Assembly (NCBI GenBank): GCA_964057225.1
Contig: OZ059897.1
Coordinates: 12,400,001 to 12,464,000 of the forward strand
Direction: 5' to 3'
DNA: 64,000 bases
Source of the DNA: Auanema rhodensis
Lineage: Eukaryota; Nematoda; Chromadorea; Rhabditida; Rhabditidae
Part shown: piece by piece, positions 46,434-58,428 of the stretch
Numbering within the stretch: the stretch's first letter is position 1
Layout of the letters: every line of letters starts with the position of its first letter
The notes under the pieces: generated by a model
What the model saw: only the letters and a program-made list of their open reading frames with translations
What the model was told of the DNA's origin: nothing
Databases searched by the model: none
Made by a program: the position numbers and the translations under genes

Positions 46434-48646
46434 TCACACTAATACTTAGTCTCCTCCCATCTTCCTCACAATTTTTCTTCGATGGACAACGAATATGCTC
46501 TTTCTTCTTTTATCTTATGTCATCAGAAAAATTTGAGATTCAAAAAATACCGCTTGTCAAGTGACCTATAGAAGACGCGAAGAGGATGATCAAAATCCAC
46601 AATAAAACGGAAGTAATTAATACAAAGAAAATACAAAAGTAAATAAAGTTTATGAAAGACAAACTAAAGTATCAAAGATATTATATAGTATGAAATGAAA
46701 ATTTTGAATGTGAACTTTCCCAATATGTTGTGTGTTTTTGTATAACAATATATAGTTATAAAACTACGGAATGACAATAAGAAAAATCAATTAAAATTTT
46801 TAGTTTGTTTCTTATTTTATTAAAAATTAATTTTTATCTTGTTAAGCATTTAATTATTAAAATCGATATATAGTATATTATAGTAAAGTATAGTAGTATA
46901 GATGAACTAGTCCGATAGCCATTTTTAATTCTTTATATAAGGATATATAAAGATTAAAATATATTTTATAAAGATGAAGATATGAAGAGTTTCTTTGAAG
47001 ATTTACTGTTTTAGCATCTGATTGAGTCACCCAAAAAAAGCTTTTAGTTCAAATAAATATAATAAATGAAGTAGAAAGTTACAATGAAAATCTGTTTCAG
47101 ATTAGGAGAAAGCAGAGGGGCGAAGAGAGATGGAATATAATCTATGTATATATCTCATTGACGTACCTATGTATATGTATATGTATGTCTATATAAGATT
47201 ATTGTTAATAAAAATGGATAAAGTCCCATTTACCGATTAAAAAATCGAAGATTTTTCTTTTTGTTCAAATTGAGTAAAGTAGAGATTAATGTTTTCTTAG
47301 AATTCATCAAAAGATACTAGAAACAATTTTAGAATTCAAACGAAAGACAGAAAATAAATTAAAATTATTTTTATAATAAGTTTTATGTAATATAAAATAA
47401 TTATAAATATTTAAAAAATATATTATAAACTATATATTCATATTTATCTTTTGAAAAAAAAGTTTATATAGTGCAGTAAACCCTTCCAATTTTCTTTTTT
47501 CTTTTGAAATATTCTGTTTTTTTATTTCAGGTATAGGTGAACTATCGAGGAAATTTAAAGAAAAAAGAACAATCTATATATGACTTGCCTATTCAAAAGT
47601 AAAATATTATTTTTTTTGATTGTAAGTAGTAGGAAGAACAACTGGAAATCGTACAAAAAAGGAAATACAAAGGAAGTTGTGGATGTGGTTTATAATATGA
47701 AATGAAATAGCTTTCTCCAACATCATATCATAAAAGCAAAGATGTATAAAGGGTGAAGAACGCATACATAAGTAATGGACTTTCGTCTGCTTGACTCCAT
47801 TTTACGTTTTATAGAAATTTCCTCTTTGCTCACTTCATTCCATTAGACATATCTTAACAAATGCCATCACATAGTTTGATCTCGAAATACCAAATGCTTA
47901 GATTTTTCAGTTATGAAACAAGGCCATAGTAAAAAGAGCAGCTATGTAGTTGGAAACGCGGAAAGAGGAAGGAAACTGATGAATATTTTTTGATTTTTTT
48001 AAGTTTGATAATGCTATATGTGCATATTAAGATTAAATGATATGAAGTCATAAGCCTATATTCATAACCCTTTGAATATATTTTTTCAGATTTAGTAAAT
48101 GAGTTCGTAGAAAACAAGAAGATTGAGCAAAAACTGCTTTAATCGTCTGATCACATTTCAAATTCTTCATCTACATATATGAATCATATTGAAGATAAAG
48201 AAGAATCAGCACAAGCTTGTCAGGTTGAAAAGAGATGTCTTAAACAACATGAATATTTCTCGTTTAGCTTGTTCTTATTCAACTAGATAAGCAGACTTTC
48301 TATCAACAAATGATGAGAAAGTGAGCTTTGTATTTAAGTATGAAGATATTACGTAATTCTATAATCGTTCACATGATTTTTAAAACAAATAATTAACAAA
48401 ATTAAAAATATAAGATTGATAAACAATAAAATAATAATTGAGGAATATATGAATATAATTAAAAAACTGTCTCTGATTATGGTATAAGAGAAGAAAAGTA
48501 TTATCCATTACCTAATCTAGGATCATATTAATAGGCTATTATGACATTCTTTAAGTATTTGCTACCAATCTCTTCACACTTTTTAATATTTTCATATTAA
48601 AAATTTATTATCTCCCCTTCTATATAATACATATAGATATATGTAT

Positions 48647-48666
48647 ATGTGTGTGTGTGTGTGTAT
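48647..48666. repeat. (GT)n microsatellite
   Basis: About nine GT units read directly, flanked by ATGTAT repeats. Confidence 0.8.
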
Positions 48667-48958
48667 GTTCATATTTTTATTTATATGTCTATCTTCTTTT
48701 CTTTATAATATGGTATAAGATGAAATGAATATTTATATTTCTAATGTTCATCTTTTCGCAGAGAGGGATTTATCAGAATCGCATATCTCACTATATCTCG
48801 GACAATAATCATTTAAGCGTATTCTCTTCTTTTCATTTCATTCTTATCTTGTTATAACTAGCCATTGTCCAGCTTATTTAGCTACCAAGCGCCTTATGGC
48901 CAAAATATCATACAGACCGGTTGCTCGCATCCGGCACGGTGGACTGCCCATCTATGGG

Positions 48959-48978
48959 TATATATAAGATATATAAAG
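48959..48978 (+). promoter_or_regulatory. TATA box(es) of the secreted Cys-rich gene
   Basis: TATATATAAG at 48959-48968 and TATATAAAG at 48970-48978 lie 36-55 nt before the ATG at 49014, in a GC-richer upstream segment. Such a short leader means a 5' UTR of only some 10-20 nt. A strong TATA fits the high-expression look of this gene. Confidence 0.55.
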
Positions 48979-49013
48979 ACTTTTGATGTCAATACTATAA
49001 TCAGTAGTTCATT

Positions 49014-49828
49014 ATGCGGTTTCTCATTGTTCTGGCAGGCTGTTTGGCTGTAGCTTTCTCTTACCATCGTAAGTTTTTTTCTATTGTATAACAAGATAAA
49101 GACATTTCAAAAGAAAACATTACTTTTGATAAAAATTAACAAATTAACTTATCTCTCTAATTACTATTTATCTTGGCTTTTAGAATATCGCGAAGTTCAT
49201 TGTACTACCCCTAGTGGAACAATTCGTGGTGGCCCCGATCGGTTAGTACTAGGACTTGTGCATGAAATAACTTGCACAACTCTGATGTTTTCATTTCTCG
49301 ATAATACCATACTCGTTAAGGGCTGAATGCAGCATGATTTTGAAGGAAGAAGAACTCGGAGATGGAAGACCAGTTCCTAAAGGTCTTGGATGCTGGAAGG
49401 TTATTTGTTTCTGTAAATTTATTATTTTTCATTTACTGTTTAGGAGGATCACGATGGCGAAGAGCGTGAGTACTGTGATATTGTTTGCCCCAACTCTCAT
49501 ACCGTATTCATTTCCTCAATTGATCAGGGACATCGTGCTTGTTTCAACTTCATCTCTTACCAAATTGAAAAGGTAAACACAATGTTTTTCTCACTTTCTT
49601 TGACGAATTCAGAATATGTTTTCATATTTTTTATTTCTTAATCAATATTAGTTTCTTACTTATATTATATAGCGTGACAACGAACATTACCTCTGGAGAA
49701 GTGGAAAATGCTTGAACTCTACCATCAACTACCGTATTGGATGCAAGTTCGATGATCCATTTGACACTCAATTCAAATCTGATAACGAAATCTTCGAGAG
49801 ACTTAGAGCTCGTGCTCGTCGTGCATAA
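49014..49828 (+). CDS. Secreted Cys-rich protein, nematode type, unknown function
   Basis: Five exons (49014-49068, 49184-49241, 49321-49399, 49444-49572, 49673-49828) join to 477 nt, giving 158 residues. It has a signal peptide (MRFLIVLAGCLAVAFS) and a mature part with eight Cys (REVHCTTPSG, AECSMILK, GLGCWKED, REYCDIVCPN, HRACFNF, GKCLNST, IGCKFDDP) that could form four disulfides. It ends with a basic tail (FERLRARARRA). No transmembrane or GPI tail is present, so it is probably secreted. Codon use is more GC-ending and regular than in its neighbours (runs of TTC, AAC, CGT, GGA), as in strongly expressed genes, which agrees with the close TATA boxes. AATAAA lies at about 49878. I do not recognise the family beyond a small secreted Cys-rich protein. 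Confidence 0.8.
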
Positions 49829-51710
49829 ATGCTCACGTTTTTTGTCATTTAACTTGATTATTAACTATTGTGCAATCAATAAATCTATTATTTAAGTTAA
49901 AACTATAACGATTTCATTTCTGAATATTATGAAAAGCTTATAATATTCTTATTTCTATATTATTTGAGAAGAATTTAATATTCTATACCCTTTCTTTAAA
50001 AGTAAAAAAAAAGTTTTATCAAATATAGTTCAAATACGTTACAAATTTAATCTCTTTTTAGCTTTTTTTTCCATTCATTATAAGCTTCTATCGTGTATGA
50101 ATCGTGTTCAGTATACCGTGAACCATCCTAATACCAGTTTTACTACAATTTCTACAGTTCATATACTTATACATCAACTTTCTTAGCCGAATTTTATATA
50201 TTTTTTATCAAAAAAAATCACAGTTCAATGTTCCAAGTAAATATAAAATATGATGTAATTCAATGAAATTGGCGAACATCTTATTTGATGTTCTTTGGCC
50301 AACAAAAAACATTTTTTAGTTACATCTATGTATGTACATACACATATTTGTATGTGCAAAGTTATTGGGATATCTATCTTTTTTTTATTCTTTTCAATAC
50401 ATTTTTAAATTATATATTCTTTAAATGTTTTGTAATATTTATATATTAATATATATTAAAATAAAAATAAAATATAGTATAAGAAATATATTAGATGTAA
50501 GTATTATTTACATATGTATGTATAAACACATATATACATAGTTATTATATACATATATTCTTGTTTTCTTGAGGTGTTAGTAAGCAAAGTGTGGCTGGCT
50601 TTGTTCCATCAATTCTCAGGTTTGATGATACATCATCTAAAAGTAAATTTTCTAGTTTTTTTGTATGAGAAGAAGCAGAAATATTCACATTTCTTATATA
50701 ATTAATTCACGGACAAAGAATGTGCAAAAAAAGTCTTTTCATTTATATATTTCTATTATATATTTATCATTTCTATTTAATTATATAGATAATATCTTTT
50801 ATTTCATATCACATATGTATGTATATATATATAGTAATAATAATTTAATATATTTAATAGAAAAAGCCTTGATTTTAGAATAATTTGAAAATGGTTTAAC
50901 TATGAGGGGCGTTGGCTTCTATCTTTCTTTTATTCTATTATCTATAATAGTTGATTGAAAGTCACATGGAATGATGTCAAGTAGCATCATTGACGACAGG
51001 AAGAATGGTATTGTTTTCTTAAATGCCATTATAATAGAAAATCTATCTTCTTTTTTTTTATTCTTGCCTCTTTTTTCATAAAAAACCGGTAATCGAGCTA
51101 GACTTCTTAGATAATAATGCTGAAGAGATAAAAATACGAAAAGAAAATTAAATGAAATACATTTCATACACTTCACCTCCATATACTTCCGATTTTTTTT
51201 TAGAATTTTCGCTCATCTTCATCTATATATGCAAGTATGCTGTCCTTTTTTGGATTTTTAAAATTTATTTTCTATTTATTTACTGTTGGTAACAGCTTAA
51301 CATTAAACTTATTTATTTCCTAATATTCATCTAGGTCATTGGAACTATAACGCAACAATTTTGAAAAAAATCGTCTTTTCCTAAAATCTTTTAGAACCAT
51401 GACCTTCAAATTCATGCATCCACTCAATCACTGATATATGTATGTATATCTTATTGATTTAATATTTGTTTTTTTTTAAATATTGAAATTAATGAGATTT
51501 TACACCTCGAAACTAAGTCATTTGATTTCAGTTGATCTTTTTTTAGAAATCGGAGTATGTACTATAAATCTCCGTTCATTTCTCTTAACTGATCTGTATC
51601 TTTGTTCTTTTCATTAAAATCTAATTCATTCTTATGATTGTCTTTTTGTCTTTCTCTCTATCTATCTTTGACGTTTGTCATCATCATCACCTTGATGTGG
51701 ATATTGTTAG

Positions 51711-51733
51711 CGTTGTCGTTGTCGTTGTCGTTG
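51711..51733. repeat. (GTTGTC)n short tandem repeat
   Basis: Three to four copies of a GTTGTC hexamer read directly, in an otherwise gene-free stretch. Confidence 0.8.
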
Positions 51734-53946
51734 AGCAGAACGAATAGGACTATTGGAGGGTATTAGGAGATATATGTAGTTGGGACTGAGTAGTGGTAGT
51801 GGTAGTATAAGATAGACTGTAGGATAGCTAAATGGTTTCTGAAGGCCAATTCTCTTTTTGTTCGTCTTATTTCGTGCGATTCTCTAGTAGCCAATCTATA
51901 TACATCCCTACATCCCTATCTTCACGATTCTATCGGCTATCCTATCTTTCTCTGAATTATATCTCTATTCTTCTCGTGTTCTTCATCCCCCTTCCCCTTT
52001 TCCCCTCTACACCATCACCTCTATAACGAACTTAGAGTCATCTTTTCTTCACCGTGTCTTCTGTTGTCTTCAAACATGTACCATATACAGGTGATACACC
52101 TACGTCTCGTTCGTTAATATCTACTGCATATTTCTCTTTACATGTTCTTCTTATCGTTTAAATCACATATCTTCCAAATACTGCTTGACCTACCTATCTT
52201 CTCATTTTTTCTTTCTCGGCCTTAGTAGTTCATAACTTGTCTCGAATTTGGCATCTTGTTATTTGATTGGAATAGATTTATACAGGTAATTCTTATACTA
52301 TGCATCAGTATAGTTCCGTGTTCTGTGCGAAAGTTCTTTCAAAACTAACCGTTTTACATAGTTTTTATATCACTTTAAGCGTCAAAGTTCATAGCTTTCC
52401 CATCTTTTTTTCACTTTTTTTCTCTTCAACTTTTTTCTGTTCATTTTTCTATTTTAACTTTTTAAAAAAGTATAGCTAAATCATCTGTATTCCTATTCAG
52501 ATTTCTCTTCATTTCTACCTTTTTCATCTTCTTTCTCTCACTTCTTCCGAATTGGAAACTTGTTCGCGCACCAGGCAAACTCATTGGAACGACAAACGAG
52601 GAAAAAAAGGTGAGGATTCATGCTTATTTCACAGTGGCAATGGCTAGTTCATCTATTCATATGGGCTAAGCTACTAAGCTTGCATGAGTGAAAACTATTC
52701 AAAATCCTGTCAGTCTTTTCCAAAGACACTATGAAGATTATCTTATTATTTGAAAGCCTAAATGCTATGAAATTCTTTTTTATTTTCTGTCACTATTCTA
52801 TCATCTTCATCGACATCTTCTCCATATTCAATGTAATTTGTTTCATGATGTAACACATTTTACCCAACTTTTAATGTTATGTATTTCCTCATTTTTGGAA
52901 TACAATTGCCTTTCATTCATTTTTTGATGTTCGTTCCACCTATTCTTTCGAATCCCATTTCTGCATCACCTTATCCAGATCTTTTTTTATTGAAGAACTG
53001 TCGCCTGGAAGCTAATCTGATGAATTCTCAATTTCCCAGGCCAATCAAATGAGGTGAAGAGATGTGTATCCTGCTGTGAGATGAGCTATGTTCTTTGTGA
53101 AAATCTGTTTCTTCATTGCCTTCTGTCATTTTCGTCAAGTTTTGTGAAATGCGAAATAGACAGATTGGCGGTTAAATATCTGAAACTCTGAACTTTCTGA
53201 CAACTTCTTTTGATTACCTCACTTGAATAAGTATAGTTAAAGGCATGTCGTAACATAGTTAAGAAGTTTTGTTCTATGATTCTTCTTCAATGACGTCAAA
53301 ATTTTTTAATATTCGATATTCTCGCAAATCGTTACATCAACTATGATCTCAAGAATGCAATATCTAGCTTATAATTAACTTTCTTTTTTCAGTTTTTCAT
53401 TGAAAAAAACGCCCTTTTTGCTTTATTGATTATATGATAAACTTATTTATTCTATACAATAAAATCTTCTTTTATTCTTTATTTTTATTTTAAATTTCTA
53501 TTTTATACATCACGATTTATATGATTTTTCATTGATTTTTTAAAAATTTTACTTTTAATATCTATCATCAATTATGCCATTTTTATTTCTATTTCTAATG
53601 GCTATATACATACATCTATCGAAATTCTATGACATTAATGTTTTAGCAATTTACTACACTGAGTTGTAGAGATCATCTTGCTACAAATCGTAAATGTATT
53701 TTTCTTCCTGCAATTACCAAAATTTCATGATTTTTGCGAACGGGGCACCACCACCACCATCGGAGAAAAACTTTTAAACGCTAAATTTTTTAAATGTCGA
53801 GGACGACTAACAGGAAAACTTGTGTGTTTTCGCGTGAGTCTGTGTGACTGTGGGGGCTCTCACAAACAGCTTTGGTACTTTTATACTCATTCTATATTTC
53901 TCTTGTTATGGGTTACGAGAACTTCAATAATGTGATCATCGGATAG

Positions 53947-54114
53947 ATGGTCACTTCTGTTGATAAAATCACTGCAACATACACGTTGCCGGTGCTAGAT
54001 GGACGCCACGATGACGCCTACACCCAAATGACGACATCTGCACTTGGACTTTGTACGGCGAATTTCCTTCCAGCCGAGAGTCAATTTGAAATGCAGCAAT
54101 ATAAGAGAGAATGA
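53947..54114 (+). CDS. Candidate small ORF, 55 residues, unknown
   Basis: This stop-free ATG frame lies in a GC-richer island bounded by TAG before the ATG and TGA at the end. Composition is protein-like (LPVLDGRHDDAYTQMTTSAL, FLPAESQFEMQQYKRE) with a mix of codons unlike the AT-rich surroundings. There is no signal peptide and no family match. A second ORF starts inside its stop codon (ATGA at 54111). It could be a uORF of the Shisa-like gene, an exon with missed splice sites, or chance. Confidence 0.3.
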   Translation: MVTSVDKITATYTLPVLDGRHDDAYTQMTTSALGLCTANFLPAESQFEMQQYKRE

Positions 54115-55006
54115 CAAAGGAAGACGAAGACAGTGAAGTCAGGCAAGCAACAGGATTATCCCATCCGTGTCCTCCCTGTGTTAGGATGGCTAGGGAACGA
54201 TTTGCTTTTCCTTTTCTTGCTTTTCGCTCTCTCTTTCTCTCTTTCTCTTGTCGTCGTCTCCCTCTCTCGGAACCTTGTTCTTACTCTGTCTTCCTTTTCA
54301 TTTCTTGTCGTACAGAAACGAGATGGTTGATTCGAAAAGCCGACCAACCATGACGACAGCCATGGTCTTCTTGACCCTCCTTCTATCATTTATTTTTCTG
54401 GTGAAGAAGCGTCGCTAGTTGAAACAGCTTGATACAAGGCGCATTATTTTAGATTGAATCTCTTTTCTTTTGAAATAAGAACAAAATTATTTTATTTTTG
54501 TCTCGAAGGCATATGATTATGCATATTTGGCTAATATCATCTAAGTTGCATTTGCTTACCATTTAAGTTGAAAGTGAAAAAGTTGAAAACCGCTAGAGCA
54601 ACTTAAAGAAAATCGAAAAAAATATGATAAATTCGCTTTCCCTTTCACTTTGGTCATAACCCTTTATGCTTTCTTCTGCTGTCAGTGTTCCCAAACCTTA
54701 GAAATTCATACCCTTGTCTGCATTATCAACTTCTGCAGCATCTGTTCATTGTCTGTGTCTTATTCAGACGTTCCTATCTCTCTTGATTTTGCATGATATT
54801 TCTTTATTTTACTATCTCTGTAGGGTATCTGTAACCTTTCAAGCCTTCTATGATTGTTGTTGCCATTCAAACCTGCTATTGTCTATATAAGGCAATTGTA
54901 ACCTAATGTTACCTACAGTTCTCCAATATCATGAACATATATTTCTCTTAACTGTCTAACTTATTCTAGTCAAATACTTTATTTGTTGTATTATAGTCTC
55001 GTGGCA

Positions 55007-55915
55007 ATGAGTCTTCGTGGAATTTTACTTGTCAGCCTTCCAATTCTTGTATCAGCTATGGTAATATGGCCAGAAATAACTCAAGACGATGGACATTTTT
55101 TGAAACCCAAGCCAAGAAATTGGAGGGAGAAACATCTGGGACAATGGTGTCGGAATTTCACAGTCCACAAGTAGGTTATGCTAATCTTTTTTTGTGTTTG
55201 TTGCATAAATTTGATTTCTGATCCAATGTCTACATTTGAAATAATGAAAGTATAAATGCTTATCTGAATTTAAGATCACGCGTTCGTCTTTTTTTCTTGA
55301 AAAATACTATTTTTTTAAATTTTTTCTTGTATTTCTTACGTCAGTTTATATAGTAATGTTTTTTTATTCAATAAGTCATTAGAAGAGATAAAGAGAGTTA
55401 AGGAAAGAGAGATTGTGATCAAGAGAGAAATAGAATGCGAAAGAATTGAGTTATCTATTCTCATTTGACAACAAACAAATAAAAGTTTTAAATGCTTACT
55501 TGATTACTTGATTACCTGATTGATTGTTCATGAAGTTACTTCTTTTCAGACATACTCAGTGTCCAGAAGCTACAATGTTCCATGAATATCATTGCTGCGG
55601 TGAAACAAACACAGAATGTTGTTTTGCCATACAAGGATGGGTAAGTATATTCACAAGTATAATAAACAATAAAAATGTTGATGACCTAATTAAAACTTTT
55701 CTCATTTCAAAAAAACATTTTCAAATGAAAACTCAACAGACATAACCTTCCATTGAAACAAACATTTTTTTTCTTTTCAGCTTTATGTACTTGGTGGAAT
55801 TTCATCAATTACTACATCAGCCATATTCATTTTTTATATTTTATTAAAAATGAATAAGATTTGTTTGCCAAACAGTTATACATCTAAGCCAGCATATGTT
55901 AGTGGGCAACTTTAA
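55007..55915 (+). CDS. Shisa-like single-pass membrane protein
   Basis: Three exons (55007-55170, 55550-55640, 55781-55915) join to 390 nt, giving 129 residues. There is a signal peptide (MSLRGILLVSLPILVSA) and a short ectodomain (REKHLGQWCRNFTVHK). Next is the Cys motif EYHCCGETNTECCFAIQGW, a transmembrane helix (ISSITTSAIFIFYILLK), and a short cytoplasmic tail with KPAY. The paired-cysteine block CCG...CC just before the membrane helix is the arrangement in the Shisa/STMC6 group. Its members act in receptor trafficking and channel modulation (for example AMPA-receptor auxiliary subunits, Frizzled and FGF receptor retention). An ttatag acceptor lies 13 nt before the ATG, consistent with trans-splicing. 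The first intron is 379 nt. Family placement rests on this motif only; total length is shorter than vertebrate Shisas. Confidence 0.65.
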
Positions 55916-58343
55916 AACATTTCTCAATTTGTTTTCCTCAAATTACTTTATATTAACATTTAATTATATGATCCGCCATCAAGCCAATAACATAATCAAA
56001 ATCAGCTTTTTTCCCTTTTATTCGTTAAACAACCATTGTTTACCATCACCCCACGAACTTTCTAGCAAATCTTAAATAACTACTAAGTGACATAAGACAT
56101 ATAAGCGGGTACGGTATGAAAACGACTGATTCCCGGTTCCGAACTAGTCTCTGACTGATGATGTCCCTCTTCACCCCCAAAACTATAGAATATGCTCATT
56201 ATGGAAGAAGTCATACCACTCTTACTATTCTGTTTTTGTTGAGCTAATTATTATTATTATAATGTTTTCTTTTTTTTTTATTTGAAAAGAAACAAAGAAA
56301 TATGACAAAATTTTGGTATATTTTTCCTATTTTACTGTTTCATTCATGGGTTTGTTCCAAGAGAAAACGTAAAAAATTTTTTTTCTTTCCAATTTCATTC
56401 TATTCACTAGTTATGTTTATCACAGAGTTTTATCATCACATTATGGAGATTCTTTATTCAGTTCAACAACACTTCAATCAAATATTGTTTTTGATGTTTG
56501 CCGTACAAGCACCAACTTTTTAAAATCCTCAGTAGTTCTTACTTCTTATAAATTCTCAATTTTTTTTGTTTTATTTTTAGTTAAATCTCTAAACATTTAT
56601 TGTTTGATAACTCCTTGAGATTTGCTAAGGATGTACGGGTTTTCCATACCACATGGATCTATGATCCTCATATCTCCAACATATTTTTCCGTCTATTCTA
56701 TTAGTCTGTGTACAGTAATATTGAAATTTGTAAAAAAAATATTGTTCGTTAACCGTTCAAAGAAAATAAACGATTAATATACATATGTGTTACTTCTTTT
56801 TTTATTAATTGAGCAACTATGAGCCAGATAATATGATCAAGAAATACTTGAATAGATGATCAACCGATTATTACGACTTCAACATTAAAAATAAAAATAA
56901 AATTCCACGTTTAATTAACACTTCTCATATGAATATTGATAAAAAATAATTAATTATAGATGTTTCACAGTATATAAAGTTACTCAAAAACAAAAAAAAA
57001 TTTATTATTCGCAAAAAATGTTTAAAAAAAACTTTGCTCGAAACCAAAAAAAAAACGGTTAATTTAATTTCATTGTTGTAATTATATGCTATGATTTAAT
57101 AATAAATACTTTCAAATAAGACTATAAATAGCTTTAATATCTAGTAAAATTCTAGGTTTTTTCAGACAAACATGTTCACTTTAGCTTGTAACTTTCACAC
57201 ACCGTGTTACATAACAGTAGTATCATTATGACTAGAAATTTGAGTATCTTCCATGTGTCTCCTCGTTGTCGTGGTTGCTAGATTGACAGGAAACACATAT
57301 ATATACACATATGAACGAAAAGAGTAAAGGGAAAGGAGCTTGGACAGCCTGAGTGGTCTGCCAGCAAAGCATTACTCTCCTTTCTCTGTCTCCCTCATAG
57401 ATCGCGCGTACTCGAATGTTTTCTCTCACACATTTCCCGCCTCCCTTCCCTCATTTGGAAAAAAGTGGGTGTGGCTAAGATCAATAGGTCTGTCATGACA
57501 ACGCTTTCCTCTGGTTGGGCTCAACTCATATGAAGAGAAGTTTCTGTCTGCTTCAAGAACCGGGATGGATGGACCGCCCTCCGCTTAATCTGCTCAGGTT
57601 GTTCTAGCCAGCATCTACCTATTCCTACTCAATCCATGTAATTAAACGCATGTCAGATATATTTTTCCGGATTATTCACAACATTCATTGGCTTAACGCC
57701 TATTTCTGTATTTTATACTAAAAAATTAATATTATTCTTAGTATTTATTTTACATTTTTTCACTTCTTTGTAGTTGTTCACCTTAAAAATTTAAAGTTTT
57801 TGTTTATTAAAGTCGAAAAATATTTTTTTTTCTATTTTTTTGACTTCCTAAAGATTAAAAAAAAAAAGAATTCTAAAAACTATTTTTTTTTGTTCAATAT
57901 GAGCATAATAAAGTCATAGTAGAAGTTTTTTTCGTTCTAAATATTTGAAATATGAATCAAAGCAATTTAGTTTTCTCCTATTTTTTTTGTATTTCTATGT
58001 TTGTAGCATAAAATGATTAAAAATTATAAAATGTTTTATTCCATTATCTTATTATTTTGTATTTAATACTTTTTCTGTTTTGTACATCATATGTAGTAGC
58101 TCATTAAAATTATTATTTTCAGCTAATTAACTATTCTAGTTTTGCAAAATATCTTAGAAAAGCCTACTTTTCTAGTTCTTTAGTTCTGTTAAATAGCCTA
58201 ATTTTCTTACTTTCGTGTTCGTTTTTGTAATCAAATTATTTACTAAGTTATATTCATCTTTGTTTCCTTTTCTGTGTTACCTTCTTTGCAATGTTAACGA
58301 GATACATACTTTTTCAGTTTGATGTTTGACTTCTGATATTCAA
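55916..58343. other. Intergenic region with a GC-richer promoter-like island
   Basis: Mostly AT-rich. The segment 57230-57640 is clearly GC-richer, with CT-rich patches and a minus-strand 65-codon ORF (57429-57232, begins MRENIRVRAIYEGDRERR). It lies about 0.7 kb before the next signal-peptide exon and may be its promoter. Nothing else is seen. Confidence 0.45.
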
Positions 58344-58428
58344 ATGATGACATTACCAGTCGTCCAATTGTTTCTTCTTATTGTATTCTTGACATTCCCC
58401 TATGTTGCGGATTCTGTGGTTTTTCAAG
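58344..58428 (+). CDS. First exon (signal peptide) of a secreted or membrane protein, rest not found
   Basis: After a tttttcag acceptor (ending 58318) two adjacent ATGs open a frame encoding a strong signal peptide (MMTLPVVQLFLLIVFLTFPY, then VADSVVFQ). It ends in phase 1 at a good donor (CAAG|GTACGT). The next exons were not identified. One phase-compatible possibility starts at 59998 (EHWHDVKAGRDCNLHLQ then stop), which would make a tiny secreted peptide of about 45 residues. A continuation beyond 64000 across a very long intron is equally possible. Product unknown. Confidence 0.45.

Larger units (their letters stand above)
44942..49013. other. About 4 kb intergenic region between divergent genes
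   Basis: AT-rich, with no gene recognised. It contains an 8-bp inverted pair TTTGACCC/GGGTCAAA at 46402-46433, a (GT)n run at 48647-48666, and the TATA elements of the next gene at 48959-48978. Short ORFs here look random. Confidence 0.5.
49829..55006. other. About 5 kb gene-poor region with small GC-richer ORFs
   Basis: Mainly AT-rich. It contains a (GTTGTC)n repeat at 51711-51733 and CT-rich sequence at 51840-52030 and 52430-52560. At 53730-54360 a GC-richer island carries a 55-codon ORF (53947-54114, begins MVTSVDKITATYTLPVLD). An 80-codon ORF (54111-54353) overlaps it by ATGA. This may be the promoter or 5' UTR of the Shisa-like gene, or a small unrecognised gene. Confidence 0.45.
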
